Source: Amycolatopsis pithecellobii (GTDB lineage: Bacteria; Actinomycetota; Actinomycetes; Mycobacteriales; Pseudonocardiaceae). Taken from it: a stretch of DNA of 64,000 nucleotides. The stretch's first letter is position 1. Every line of letters begins with the position of its first letter. Under the pieces are notes generated by a model. The model was given only the letters and a program-made list of their open reading frames with translations, searched no databases and was not told the DNA's origin. A program made the translations under genes and the position numbers. Where the stretch lies: positions 1 through 64,000 of the forward strand of contig NZ_WMBA01000017.1 in assembly GCF_009707865.1 (NCBI RefSeq). The letters are read 5' to 3'. This document shows, one piece after another, positions 16,817 through 25,822 of this stretch.

Positions 16817-18121
16817 TCAGTTGACGCAGGCGACTTCACCACCCGTGATGGGCGGCGTGACACTCGACGGCGGTGCGCTGGACGTACTGGCCGATGTGGT
16901 GCTCGACCGTTTGGCCGAACTCGGCGGGGTTTTCGTCGAACTGGGGGCCGGAGTCGTTGTCGTGGGCGCCAGGCTTTCCGTGGTGCCGTCAGTGGTCAGT
17001 GCGGTGACGAATTCCTGGACCTGGGCCGGGTCGACGCGCAGCACATCGGCGCCGCCGATCGTCGCGGGGCCGACGACGGGAATGGTCTGGAACCGGACAC
17101 TGCCGCTGTCGAGTCCGCGCATCTGCGCCGCGAACTGCACGAGATCCCAGTTGTCCGAGAGCACCACCGACTTCTTCACGGCGTTGATCACACCGCCGAG
17201 TTCCGCCGGGTTCGCCAGCAGGTCCGGCGAAAGCACCTTCCTGGCGAGCCCGGACAGGAACGCCTGCTGCCGCGCGATGCGATCGAGGTCGCCGTTCGGC
17301 AGGTCGTAACGCTGCCGCACGAAAGCCAGTGCCTGCACGCCTTCGACGGTCTGGCGCCCCGCGGGAAGGTCCACCCCGGACTTGCGCTCGTGCACCGGAC
17401 CGTTGAGGCACACTTCGACGCCGCCGAGCGCTTTCGTGACCTCATAGAAACTTGCCAGGTTCACCTCGGCGTACCGGTCGATCATGCCCGGTTTGCCCAT
17501 GAACTTCTCGAGCGTGGCGACGAGGTTCTTCCGGCCGGCGATCTTCGCTTGGCGATCGGCCTCGGCGGCGCTGACGCCTTGGCGCTGCAACTGCTCGAAC
17601 CGGTCGTTGTAGGCGTAGACGAAGGCGCCGTTGAGCTTGTGCCGGCCGTACCCGCCGGTGAACTCGACCCACGAGTCGCGGGGGAACGAGATGGCCACCG
17701 CCTGGCGGCCGTCCTGGGGGATGTGCACGAGGATCATCGTGTCGGTCTGCTTTTCGCCGTCGGCGTCCCCGGCGTGCAACAGATCCAGCACCTCACGCGG
17801 CAGCGGGTTGCCCTGTGCGTCGGTTCTGCTGTCCATCCCGACCAGCAGGATGTCGACCGCGCCGTCGAGCGGGACGGCATGCAACTCGTTGTCCTCGAAC
17901 ACCTGGCTGGTGGCCAGCCCGCTGTTCGGGTCGCCGATGAACTGCCAGCCGTACCAGCTCGCCAGCAGCACGGCGACCGAGGCGAAAGCGATGATGACCT
18001 TGCCGCTGCGCAGTGCGAAGAGGACGAACGCGCGTTTGCGTCGTCTGGGCGAAGGAATGGGCGGTGGCGGCCAGCTGAGCTCTTCCGCAGCGTCCTGGCG
18101 GGTGGTCACCCCGTCGGTCAC
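16817..18121 (-). CDS. LCP-family cell-wall ligase, paralogue
   Basis: 434 residues from GTG 18121, chosen because GGGAGG lies 7 nt upstream; much longer in-frame starts run through the intergenic repeat and are not credible. A cytoplasmic Pro/Arg-rich head, one membrane segment (VIIAFASVAVLLASWYGWQF), LCP core with DILLVGMDSRTD, AISFPRDSWVEFTGGYG and LAFVRQRYDLPNGDLDRIAR, and a Ser/Thr/Pro-rich C-terminal tail. It shares the ending (C)VN with its neighbour. Function as for other LCP proteins: attachment of lipid-linked wall polymers to peptidoglycan. A 108-bp palindromic element lies in its upstream region, shared with rmlB. Confidence 0.9.
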   Translation of the reverse strand: MTDGVTTRQDAAEELSWPPPPIPSPRRRKRAFVLFALRSGKVIIAFASVAVLLASWYGWQFIGDPNSGLATSQVFEDNELHAVPLDGAVDILLVGMDSRTDAQGNPLPREVLDLLHAGDADGEKQTDTMILVHIPQDGRQAVAISFPRDSWVEFTGGYGRHKLNGAFVYAYNDRFEQLQRQGVSAAEADRQAKIAGRKNLVATLEKFMGKPGMIDRYAEVNLASFYEVTKALGGVEVCLNGPVHERKSGVDLPAGRQTVEGVQALAFVRQRYDLPNGDLDRIARQQAFLSGLARKVLSPDLLANPAELGGVINAVKKSVVLSDNWDLVQFAAQMRGLDSGSVRFQTIPVVGPATIGGADVLRVDPAQVQEFVTALTTDGTTESLAPTTTTPAPSSTKTPPSSAKRSSTTSASTSSAPPSSVTPPITGGEVACVN

Positions 18122-18162
18122 GCTCGCTCCTCCCGACCCCATCCGTTGTGAATGGTCCCAGA

Positions 18163-18270
18163 TTACCAATCCGACCAAAGTAGGCGGACCCCGAACAGCG
18201 CGTAACGGTTGCCACGCAAGCCGGATAGCCGTGACTGTGGTCGGATTGGTAACGAATGGCACAGTACTGT
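18163..18270 (+). repeat. Dispersed palindromic element, copy A, between the LCP gene and rmlB
   Basis: Begins TTACCAATCCGACCA, continues AAGTAGGCGGACC, has a variable middle, then GCCGTGACTGTGG and the inverted arm TGGTCGGATTGGTAA, followed by CGAATGGCACAGTACTGT. The two arms are inverted copies of about 15-18 bp. The terminal TACTGT (18265-18270) fits a -10 box pointing to rmlB. Other copies are at 28484-28592, 51798-51902 and 61021-61131. Confidence 0.85.
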
Positions 18271-18346
18271 TTCCTCTACTACAGACGTGTGCGGAGTGGG
18301 CTACGTTGCCCGGGTTGTGTAATCGGACGAACGGGAGGCGGGCGCC

Positions 18347-19339
18347 ATGCGGGTGCTGGTGACCGGCGGTGCGGGTTTCATCGGATCGCACTATGTACGG
18401 CAGGCGCTTTCGGGCGCGTACCCGGCGCTGGCGGACGCCGAGCTCGTGGTGCTCGACAAGCTGACCTACGCCGGGAACCTGACCAACCTCGCGCCGGTGG
18501 CGGACAGTCCGCGTTTCCGTTTCGTGCAAGGAGATATCTGCGACGGCGCGCTGGTGTCGCGGCTGCTGGCCGGGGTCGGGCTGGTGGTGCATTTCGCCGC
18601 CGAGTCGCATGTGGACCGATCGATCTCCGGCTCCGCCGACTTCGTGCTGACCAATGTGCTCGGTACGCAGACCCTGTTGCAGGCGGCCCTGAACGCCGGC
18701 GTCCGCAAGCTCGTGCATGTCTCGACCGACGAGGTGTACGGCTCGATCGCCGAAGGTTCCTGGGCGGAAGACCATGTGCTGGAGCCGAATTCGCCGTACT
18801 CGGCGTCGAAGGCGTCTTCTGATCTGCTCGCCCGCGCGTTCCATCGCACACATGGGCTCCCGGTGTGCGTGACACGGTGCTCGAACAACTACGGACCGTA
18901 TCAGTTCCCGGAGAAGGTCATTCCCCTGTTCGTCACGAATTTGCTCGATGGGGCAAGGGTTCCGCTGTACGGTGACGGGCTCAACGTCCGTGACTGGCTG
19001 CACGTGGATGATCACTGTCGCGGCATCCAACTGGTCGCCGACCGTGGCCGGGCCGGGGAAATCTACAACATCGGCGGCGGGACCGAACTGACCAACCGTG
19101 AGCTGACCGAACGGTTGCTCGCGGCGGTCGGCGCGGGGTGGGACCGGGTCGAACAGGTACCCGACCGGCTCGGGCACGATCGCCGGTACTCAGTGGACAT
19201 CACGAAGATCAGCACCGAACTCGGTTATCGCGCCGAGGTGCCGTTCGAGCAAGGCCTGGCCGACACGGTCCGGTGGTACCGCGAGCACCGCTCGTGGTGG
19301 GAACCGCTCAAGCACCGTGCCGCCGTGGCCGGGAAATGA
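18347..19339 (+). CDS. rmlB: dTDP-glucose 4,6-dehydratase
   Basis: 330 residues, extended SDR enzyme, second step of dTDP-L-rhamnose synthesis. NAD-binding GGAGFIGSHYVRQAL at the N-terminus, the YSASK active-site motif (NSPYSASKASSDLL) and the RmlB-specific VTRCSNNYGPYQFPEKVIPL. The ATG has GGGAGG upstream. The stop overlaps the rmlD ATG (ATGA). Likely promoter: the TACTGT box at the end of the palindromic element about 80 bases upstream. The product feeds the rhamnosyl linker made by wbbL downstream. Confidence 0.96.
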   Translation: MRVLVTGGAGFIGSHYVRQALSGAYPALADAELVVLDKLTYAGNLTNLAPVADSPRFRFVQGDICDGALVSRLLAGVGLVVHFAAESHVDRSISGSADFVLTNVLGTQTLLQAALNAGVRKLVHVSTDEVYGSIAEGSWAEDHVLEPNSPYSASKASSDLLARAFHRTHGLPVCVTRCSNNYGPYQFPEKVIPLFVTNLLDGARVPLYGDGLNVRDWLHVDDHCRGIQLVADRGRAGEIYNIGGGTELTNRELTERLLAAVGAGWDRVEQVPDRLGHDRRYSVDITKISTELGYRAEVPFEQGLADTVRWYREHRSWWEPLKHRAAVAGK

Positions 19340-19347
19340 GGTGGGAC

Positions 19348-20238
19348 ATGCTGAGTGTGCTGGTACCAGGCGGAACGGGTCAGCTCGGCCGTGATCTCGC
19401 CGCGCTTTCCTCGCCATCGCGGGAAATCGTGGCGCCGGGTTCGGCGGAGCTGGACCTGACCAGCGCGGGCGCTGTGATCGCGGCGGTCGGCGCGCTGGCC
19501 GACCGGGCGCGCGGGGCGGGACGGCGGCCGTTGGTGATCAACGCGGCCGCGTACACCGCGGTGGACGCCGCCGAGACCGACGAACGGCGGGCTTTCGCGG
19601 TCAATGTAGACGGTCCGCGGGTGCTTGCCGCGGCGTGTTCTTCGCACCGGGTGCCCCTGGTGCACGTGTCGACCGATTATGTCTTCCCCGGTGACGCGAG
19701 CACACCGTACGAACCCGAGGACACGGTCGGTCCGCGCACCGCCTACGGTCGCACGAAGGCGGCGGGGGAGGACGCGGTGCTCGGTTCCGGCGCCCGTTCG
19801 TGGATCGTGCGCACGTCGTGGGTCTACGGCGCGAGCGGCTCGAACTTCGTGAAGACCATGGTGCGCCTGGAAGGCGAGCGCGAGACGGTGTCCGTTGTGG
19901 ACGATCAGCACGGCTCGCCGACATGGTCGGCCGATCTGGCCGACGGACTGATCGAACTCGGCGAGTCCATTGTGGATGGCCGTGCTGCGGTGCGGAAGGT
20001 GGTGCACTGCACCGGCGGCGGCGAGACCACCTGGTACGGGTTCGCGCGGGCGATCTTCGAGGAGCTGGGCGCGGATCCGGCGCGCGTCCGGCCCTGCACG
20101 ACCGAGGAGTTCCCGCGCCCGGCGCCCCGGCCCGCGTATTCCGTGCTGTCGAACACGCCCTGGGTGGACTCCGGGCTGACGGCGCTGCGCCCGTGGCGCG
20201 AGGCCCTTTCCGCTTACTTCGCGGCTGCCCGGCGGTAG
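19348..20238 (+). CDS. rmlD: dTDP-4-dehydrorhamnose reductase
   Basis: 296 residues from the ATG at 19348 (MLSVLVPGGTGQLGRDLAAL), which has GAGGTGG just upstream; the in-frame ATG at 19336 overlapping the rmlB stop is the alternative. SDR family with GGTGQLG, VHVSTDYVFPGDAS and the YGRTKAAGE active-site tyrosine/lysine. It makes dTDP-L-rhamnose, the last step of the pathway. The last 25 bases overlap the convergent glycosyltransferase gene. Confidence 0.95.
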   Translation: MLSVLVPGGTGQLGRDLAALSSPSREIVAPGSAELDLTSAGAVIAAVGALADRARGAGRRPLVINAAAYTAVDAAETDERRAFAVNVDGPRVLAAACSSHRVPLVHVSTDYVFPGDASTPYEPEDTVGPRTAYGRTKAAGEDAVLGSGARSWIVRTSWVYGASGSNFVKTMVRLEGERETVSVVDDQHGSPTWSADLADGLIELGESIVDGRAAVRKVVHCTGGGETTWYGFARAIFEELGADPARVRPCTTEEFPRPAPRPAYSVLSNTPWVDSGLTALRPWREALSAYFAAARR

Positions 20239-21299
20239 GCGGCGACCGTGGCGTCGGCGCACCGCCGCCAGGTGAACCCGGCGGCGTGTGCCCGGCGTTC
20301 CACGGATTTCGAAGCGACTCGCGGTTCGGACACGGCTTGGCGCATCGCCTCGGAAAGCGCTTCCACGTCCTGGTACGGCACCAGATGCGCGTAACCGCCG
20401 GAGATCTCGCGCAGCGCCGGAAGGTCGGTGCAGACGACCGGCACGTCGCAGGCCAGCGCTTCCAGTACCGGCAGCCCGAAACCTTCCTCACGCGAGGGCA
20501 GGACGAGCGCCGCCGCGCCGGCGACCAGGTTCCGCAAGTCCACTTCGGACAGATAGCCGATGTGCTGTGCGCGGCCGGAAACCCGGGTCCGCCCGGGACC
20601 GGCCAGCACCAGCGGCGGGAGGTCCGGCGTCGCCTCGTGCGCCTTCATCAGCCAGTCGAGGCCCTTGCGGGGACCGGACGCGCCGACGAAGAGCAGGTAC
20701 TCGGTGGGCAGGCGCAGACGCGCCCGCATGTCGTCGTTCGGCGGTCGCCCGGTGAACCACGCCGCGTCCACGCCGAGCGGAGTCACCTCGATCTTTTCCC
20801 GCGGCACGCCCAGCCGGTCGGCGACCACGTCGGCCGTGGCGGCGGTCGGGGTGCAGATCACGCGTGCCTGCGCCGCGCCTTGCCGGACCAGCTCGGGAAG
20901 ATCGCGGTCACTTCGTGCGAGTTCCTCGAATGCGTCGAGGAAAGCGAGGTCGTGGATGGTGAGCACCCCGGCCGCGCGTACGGACCGTGGTAACACGAAG
21001 TTGGTGCCGTGCACGACATCCGTCAGTCCGGCGAACAGCTCGATCGGCGGGAACCGCGAGCGCAGCCAGCTCTTGCGCAGCAGCCGTGCCGAGACGGGCA
21101 GGCCGCGGCCGCGGGCGCCGTGCGGCAACACGTGGCGTAGCCGCCGCCAGCCACGCAGGGTGAACGCGACCGCGTGAGTGTCCACATCGGACCGTGAGGC
21201 CAGCTCTTCGGCCAGCGACGCGGTGTACCGGCCGATGCCCGTCCGGTCGCCCAGCAACGGGGTCCCGTCGAGTAGTACCTTGAGCCGCCGGTCACGCAC
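20214..21299 (-). CDS. GT4-family glycosyltransferase
   Basis: 361 residues with the GT-B fold. N-terminal acceptor domain begins LKVLLDGTPLLGDRTGIGRY; the C-terminal nucleotide-sugar domain has YLLFVGASGPRKGLDWLMKA and the EEGFGLPVLEALACDVPVVC (E-x7-E) motif. It probably adds a sugar to a lipid-linked or wall glycan in the cytoplasm. Its start lies 8 bases inside the end of the next gene upstream (21292-23796), so the two glycosyltransferases are translated as an operon. Donor and acceptor are unknown. Confidence 0.88.
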   Translation of the reverse strand: MRDRRLKVLLDGTPLLGDRTGIGRYTASLAEELASRSDVDTHAVAFTLRGWRRLRHVLPHGARGRGLPVSARLLRKSWLRSRFPPIELFAGLTDVVHGTNFVLPRSVRAAGVLTIHDLAFLDAFEELARSDRDLPELVRQGAAQARVICTPTAATADVVADRLGVPREKIEVTPLGVDAAWFTGRPPNDDMRARLRLPTEYLLFVGASGPRKGLDWLMKAHEATPDLPPLVLAGPGRTRVSGRAQHIGYLSEVDLRNLVAGAAALVLPSREEGFGLPVLEALACDVPVVCTDLPALREISGGYAHLVPYQDVEALSEAMRQAVSEPRVASKSVERRAHAAGFTWRRCADATVAAYRRAAAK

Positions 21300-23796
21300 G
21301 GCCGCGCGCTGCCTTCTTCAACCGTCCCGCGACGCGGCGGGCGAGCTCCTTCGGGCCGCCGTCAGTGAGGTATTCCTTCACCAGCGCCAGATCCCGCCGG
21401 ACGGCTTCGGCGCCACGCAAGGGATTCGTGGTCACCAGGTCCGCCGAACCCGGCAACCGGTCGGCGGCGGGCCGGGGGTTGCGGCAGTACTCGACGAGCG
21501 GGGCCAGCGCTTGCGGCCAGGCATAGCGTTGCGCCACCGTCGCGATTCGTTCCTTGCAGGCGGCTGCGAATTCCGTGTCGTACAGCGCGCGTTCCAGCGC
21601 CTCGGAAAGCGCTTCCTCGTCCTCGGCCGGGACGACCACCCCGAGCCGCTCGTCCCGCACCAGGTCCGCGAACGCGTCCCCGTCGGTGGTCACGATCGGC
21701 AGCCCGGACCACAGGTAGTCCAGCACCCTGGTACGGAACGCGAACGTGGTCTCGACATGCTCGAAATGCGTGGTGACACCGCAGTCCGCGTCCAGCAGCC
21801 AGTTCTGCCGGTCGCCGTAAGGGACCCACTGCTCGTTGAAGAACACGTGCTTTCCGGTCAGCCCGAGCCGATCCGCCAGCCGCATCGTGCGCGCGCCGAT
21901 GTCCATCTCGGCGACTTCGGGGTTGGGATGCTTCATGCCGAGGAACACCAGCCGCACGTCCGGCCGGCGCGCGCGTAACCGGTCGATCGCGTTGACCAGG
22001 GTGAGCGGATCGAACCAGCTGTACACGCCGCCCGCCCACAACACGACGTGATCGGTCTCGGCTACGCCGTCGAGGGTGGCTCGCAGGCCGGGGCCGGTGC
22101 GTACCGGCGGTTCCGCCGGAAGTCCAAAAGGGACGACCGCGAGCAGCGATTGCGTTGTGGGGTCGGCATCGTAGAGCCGGGGCGTGAGCCGGCCGAGCGC
22201 GGCGAGGTGACCGAGCCAGAAGTGCCGCTGCCGTTCCGATGCGCACAGGAAGAAGTCGCCGCGTTCAAGCTGGGCGTCCAGCACCTTGGTGACACCGGCG
22301 AGATCCGCGGCGCGCTGGTCGTCGGCCGCGCTCTTGCCCTGTTCGAGCAGTTCCAGGTGCATCGGGTCGTAGATGTCGCACACGACGAGCTTGGGCGAAT
22401 CCTTGAGCGCGGGCGCCATTTCCAGCACATGGCCCTGCAGGATCACGATATCGGCCCACTCGATCGGCTCGGCCAGGTCGCGCTTGCGGGCGGCGCTGAC
22501 CGGGAACGGCGCGGGCGGCGGCGCGGCCAGCGGATTCACCGTGACGAGCCGGACGTCGTGCTCGGATGCAAGAGTCATGGCGATGTTCCAGGCACGGATG
22601 GCGGGACCCGCCATCCGTTCGGTGATCGCGTCGCCGGTGAGCACGAGAACCTTGCGCCGCTGCCCGAAAACGCTTTCGATGCCGAACGCTTCGACCAGGA
22701 TTTCGTGCGCGGCAAGGTAACGGGGGAGCGGGTATGCGGGCTCCAAAGCCTTGCGCAGCAAGGGAATCAGATCGGCGTCGGTGCGCACCCGTGCGGCTTG
22801 CTCCGCTTTGCGTGACTCGGCGAGCGACGGCAGCAGCTCCACGAACTGGTCGACCGCGAGCATTCCGGCGAGTGTCGTCCGGGGGACCTCGACGGGTGAG
22901 GTGTCGACCTTGCCGACCCCGTGTCCGAGGTCGAGCTGTGTCGGGTCCAGCTCGCCGCGCGCCGTTGCCCGGCGGATCGCGAGCGCGAGCGCCGCCGGCA
23001 GCACCTTCGTGAGGGTTTCGTCGGAGACGTTCTTGTACAGCGCGGCAAGTGCGTTGCGTTCCAGCAGGAACGTCTCGCGGCCCGTGTCGGGAGCGTCCAC
23101 TTCGGACATCGTGGCGTGGTGGCGATGGTAGGCGACCGACTCGGGCACGTAACGCACCCGCCAGCCACGCAGATTCAGCCGCCAGCCCAGATCCACGTCC
23201 TCGTAGAACATGAAGAACCGCTCGTCGAACCCACCGAGTTCGGCGAACACACCGGCCCGCACGAACATCGCCGAACCGGTCGCGAACAGCACATCCTTGG
23301 CGTTCTCGTGCTCGGCGGCCGGCAACTCGGCGAGCGGCCCGCCCGCGTGCCGCTTGTAGCCCATGCCGAACCAGGTCAGGCCGGCGTCCACGAAGTCGAC
23401 CCCGGTGCCGTCCCAGTCGAGCACCTTGCTGGCCACGGCCGCGACCGTCGGGTCGGCGGTGAGCGTGGCGACCGCCGCGCGCGCCCAGTTCGCGCCAGGC
23501 CGGGCGTCGTTGTTGAGGAACGCCAGCACGCTGCCTTCCGCGTGGCGGGCGCCGAGATTGCAGCCGCCGGCGAAACCGAGGTTCCGCGGCGATTCGATCA
23601 GCCGGACGTCCGGGACGGCGGCCTTGATACGGGCGGCGTCATCCCCGCCGGAGGCGTTGTCGACGCAGATGATCTCCAGCCGCGGGTAGTCGAGTTCTCT
23701 GGTGAGCGCGCGCAGACAGGTGATCGTGTCCTCCGCGCCGCGGTAGTTCACCACGATCACCGAGACCATCGGTAAAGGTGCTGCCCCCTGAGCCAC
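21292..23796 (-). CDS. Bifunctional glycosyltransferase: GT2 fused to GT4
   Basis: 834 residues, about the sum of two enzymes. Residues 10-260 form a GT2 (GT-A) domain: VSVIVVNYRGAEDTITCL, LAFLNNDARPG holding the DxD-like metal site, and FDERFFMFYEDVDLGWRL typical of rhamnosyltransferases. A helical linker (about 265-380) follows. Residues 385-800 form a GT-B domain with KVLVLTGDAITERMAGPAIR, VVLWAGGVYSWFDPLTLVNA and LDYLWSGLPIVTTDGD. Two linked sugar additions on one chain are likely, perhaps for a rhamnose-containing surface polymer because rmlB/rmlD are adjacent. Substrates are not known. Confidence 0.85.
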   Translation of the reverse strand: MAQGAAPLPMVSVIVVNYRGAEDTITCLRALTRELDYPRLEIICVDNASGGDDAARIKAAVPDVRLIESPRNLGFAGGCNLGARHAEGSVLAFLNNDARPGANWARAAVATLTADPTVAAVASKVLDWDGTGVDFVDAGLTWFGMGYKRHAGGPLAELPAAEHENAKDVLFATGSAMFVRAGVFAELGGFDERFFMFYEDVDLGWRLNLRGWRVRYVPESVAYHRHHATMSEVDAPDTGRETFLLERNALAALYKNVSDETLTKVLPAALALAIRRATARGELDPTQLDLGHGVGKVDTSPVEVPRTTLAGMLAVDQFVELLPSLAESRKAEQAARVRTDADLIPLLRKALEPAYPLPRYLAAHEILVEAFGIESVFGQRRKVLVLTGDAITERMAGPAIRAWNIAMTLASEHDVRLVTVNPLAAPPPAPFPVSAARKRDLAEPIEWADIVILQGHVLEMAPALKDSPKLVVCDIYDPMHLELLEQGKSAADDQRAADLAGVTKVLDAQLERGDFFLCASERQRHFWLGHLAALGRLTPRLYDADPTTQSLLAVVPFGLPAEPPVRTGPGLRATLDGVAETDHVVLWAGGVYSWFDPLTLVNAIDRLRARRPDVRLVFLGMKHPNPEVAEMDIGARTMRLADRLGLTGKHVFFNEQWVPYGDRQNWLLDADCGVTTHFEHVETTFAFRTRVLDYLWSGLPIVTTDGDAFADLVRDERLGVVVPAEDEEALSEALERALYDTEFAAACKERIATVAQRYAWPQALAPLVEYCRNPRPAADRLPGSADLVTTNPLRGAEAVRRDLALVKEYLTDGGPKELARRVAGRLKKAARGRA

Positions 23797-23829
23797 CGCG
23801 CCCTCCCTGCTCGGATCTGTCGCCGAAGC

Positions 23830-24738
23830 TTAGCGATCGGCCCAGTTTCGCCAGACCTGCCCTCGCGGGACGGTCGCGAACCGGCCGATGGCCCGCCGCG
23901 CCCACAAGGCCGCGGGCAGCCGCAGCATGACCTCGGCCACAACCTGAAAGCGCAGCGACACACGGAAGTTCGCCGCGCGCGGGACATTCCGTCGCACGGG
24001 AAGGACGGCGGTGATCGCGGCGAAGCGCGCCAGTTCGCGGACGGCGACGGCGGCGGGGGCGCAGCGGATGAGCGTCAGCAGCCGGTTGCGCTCGTTCCAG
24101 CGGTGGAACTGCCGTGAACCAGGCCGTGTGCTGACGCCGTGACGATGGGTCACCCGTGCGCTGGGGACGGCGACGATGTCGTGGCCCGCGAGGCGCAGGC
24201 GCCACGCCGTATCCGTGTCCTCGTAGTAACAGAAGAAGCTCGCCGGGACGCCGCCGATCGACCGGAGGACATCAGTGCGCAGAAGCGCGGCGCCACCGCA
24301 GAAACCGAACACCGGCTCGCTGGCCGCATCCGCGCCGTAGCCATCCGCGGTGAGGTGGACGCCAAGGGACTGGGTGGCCCCGTCCGGGCGCTCGAGCCGT
24401 GCGCCGGCCGCGGCCGCGGCACCGAGCGCGTCTTCGAGTGCGCCGAGCCAGTCCGCGGCCGGTTCGGCGTCGTCGTTGAGCCAGGCCAGCAGCGGAGTGT
24501 CCACAAGCGACAATGCCACGTCCATCGCGCCGGCGTAACCGCTGTTGCGTGGCAGCCGCACGATTCGTGGTTTCGACGGGTGCGCGGCGAGCAGTGCGGC
24601 AGTGCCGTCATCGGACGCGTTGTCGATCACTAGTGTCCTATGTGGACGATCTTGGCAGGCGAGTGCGTCGAGGCACGCGGTGATGTGCCCGGCGCCGCGC
24701 CACGTCACGACCACCACCGTCGAGCTGACCTCGGTCAC
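23830..24738 (-). CDS. GT2-family glycosyltransferase (rhamnosyltransferase-like)
   Basis: 302 residues from GTG 24738 (TEVSSTVVVVTWRG); a GTG at 24777 would run into the divergent gene. GT-A fold with VIDNASDDGTAALL, LAWLNDDAEPAADWL (DDA metal motif) and FFCYYEDTDTAWRLRLAGHD, followed by an amphipathic C-terminal region. It resembles WbbL-type rhamnosyltransferases, but the better match to Mtb WbbL is the gene at 29248. It is in line with, and 33 bases upstream of, the GT2-GT4 fusion gene. Confidence 0.85.
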   Translation of the reverse strand: MTEVSSTVVVVTWRGAGHITACLDALACQDRPHRTLVIDNASDDGTAALLAAHPSKPRIVRLPRNSGYAGAMDVALSLVDTPLLAWLNDDAEPAADWLGALEDALGAAAAAGARLERPDGATQSLGVHLTADGYGADAASEPVFGFCGGAALLRTDVLRSIGGVPASFFCYYEDTDTAWRLRLAGHDIVAVPSARVTHRHGVSTRPGSRQFHRWNERNRLLTLIRCAPAAVAVRELARFAAITAVLPVRRNVPRAANFRVSLRFQVVAEVMLRLPAALWARRAIGRFATVPRGQVWRNWADR

Positions 24739-24757
24739 GGCGAGCACAATACGGCTC

Positions 24758-25780
24758 GTGCCGGAACTTGTGGTCATCGCCGAGCAGCTGCTCGCGCCCG
24801 TCCCCGGCGGGACCGGGCGCTACACCGCCGAGCTGCTGCGCGCGCTGGCCGTGACCGCGCCGCCCGGCTGGGAGGTCGCCGGTGTCGTGGCGCGCCGCTC
24901 CGACGTGCCGGTCGACGGTGTTCGCGTGCTGGCGCTGCCGCCGCGTGCGCTGGTCGCGGCGTGGCAACTCGGCGTGCCGTACTGGCCAGGCGGTGACGCG
25001 GTGCACGCGCCGACCCCGCTCGCGCCGCCGAGGGGGCGGGTGTCGGTGACGGTGCACGACACCGTGCCGTGGACGCATCCCGGGACTCTCACCCCGCGCG
25101 GCGTCGCCTGGCACCGGGCGATGATCCGGCGCGCGGCGCGGCGGGCACGTGGACTGATAGTGCCGACGCAGGCCGTGGCCGATGACCTCCGGCGGTGGGT
25201 GCCCGTGCGGGTGCCCGTGCGCGTGGCCGGGCATGGGGTCACGGCGGCGTTGTCGTCCGGTGTGGACGTCGCAGACCTGCCGGAACATTACGTACTGGCG
25301 GTCGGCACGCTGGAACCGCGCAAGGGTATCGACGTGCTCCTCGACGCTATGGCCGAGCTGGAGGTGCCGCTGGTGCTGGCTGGTCAGCCGGGATGGGGCG
25401 GGGTCGCGCCGCGCGGAGACCGGGTGCGAGTGCTCGGCCGGGTTTCCGACGACGTGCTGGCCACGGTCCTGCGCCGGGCGAGCGTGCTGGCGGCGCCGAG
25501 TCTCGCGGAGGGTTTCGGCCTGCCGGTGCTGGAGGCGATGGCTGCCGGTGTGCCCGTGGTGCATTCGGACGCGCCGGCCTTGGTGGAAGTCGCCGGTGGG
25601 GCCGGCGTGTGCGTGCCGCGCGGGGATGCGAAGGCGCTCGCGGCCGGTTTGCGGGAGGTGCTCTCGGCGCCGGCGAAGGCAGCTGAGCTGGTCGCGGCCG
25701 GACGCGCGCGGGCGGCGCGGTTTTCGTGGGAACGTGCCGCGGAGGCTGTGTGGGGTGTTCACCAGGGCGCAGGATCGTGA
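24758..25780 (+). CDS. GT4-family glycosyltransferase
   Basis: 340 residues from GTG 24758 (PELVVIAEQLLAPVPGG); only 19 bases separate it from the divergent GT2 gene. GT-B fold: GGTGRYTAELLRALAV, VTVHDTVPWTHPGTL, YVLAVGTLEPRKGIDVLLDA and the ExxFGLPVLE-type motif LAEGFGLPVLEAMAAGVPVV. A CACAAT sequence 7 nt before the GTG may be its -10 region. It is followed 42 bases later by a similar GT4 gene, so the two may act in sequence on one glycan. Confidence 0.86.
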   Translation: MPELVVIAEQLLAPVPGGTGRYTAELLRALAVTAPPGWEVAGVVARRSDVPVDGVRVLALPPRALVAAWQLGVPYWPGGDAVHAPTPLAPPRGRVSVTVHDTVPWTHPGTLTPRGVAWHRAMIRRAARRARGLIVPTQAVADDLRRWVPVRVPVRVAGHGVTAALSSGVDVADLPEHYVLAVGTLEPRKGIDVLLDAMAELEVPLVLAGQPGWGGVAPRGDRVRVLGRVSDDVLATVLRRASVLAAPSLAEGFGLPVLEAMAAGVPVVHSDAPALVEVAGGAGVCVPRGDAKALAAGLREVLSAPAKAAELVAAGRARAARFSWERAAEAVWGVHQGAGS

Positions 25781-25810
25781 GTTCTTGACCAAACTCACCC
25801 GGTACGGTCG

Positions 25811-25816
25811 TAGGCT
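25811..25816 (+). promoter_or_regulatory. -10 box TAGGCT, leaderless promoter of the second GT4 gene
   Basis: TAGGCT ends 6 nt before the GTG at 25823; no ribosome site is present. Confidence 0.45.
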
Positions 25817-25822
25817 GCACAG

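Noticed and set aside
18163-18270. Rho-independent terminator
   Set aside because: The arms are about 60 bases apart, there is no T run, and the element lies between divergent starts, not after genes.
18122-19177. Long N-terminal extension of the LCP protein upstream of 18121
   Set aside because: It would read through rmlB and the palindromic element; GGGAGG before the GTG at 18121 marks the start.
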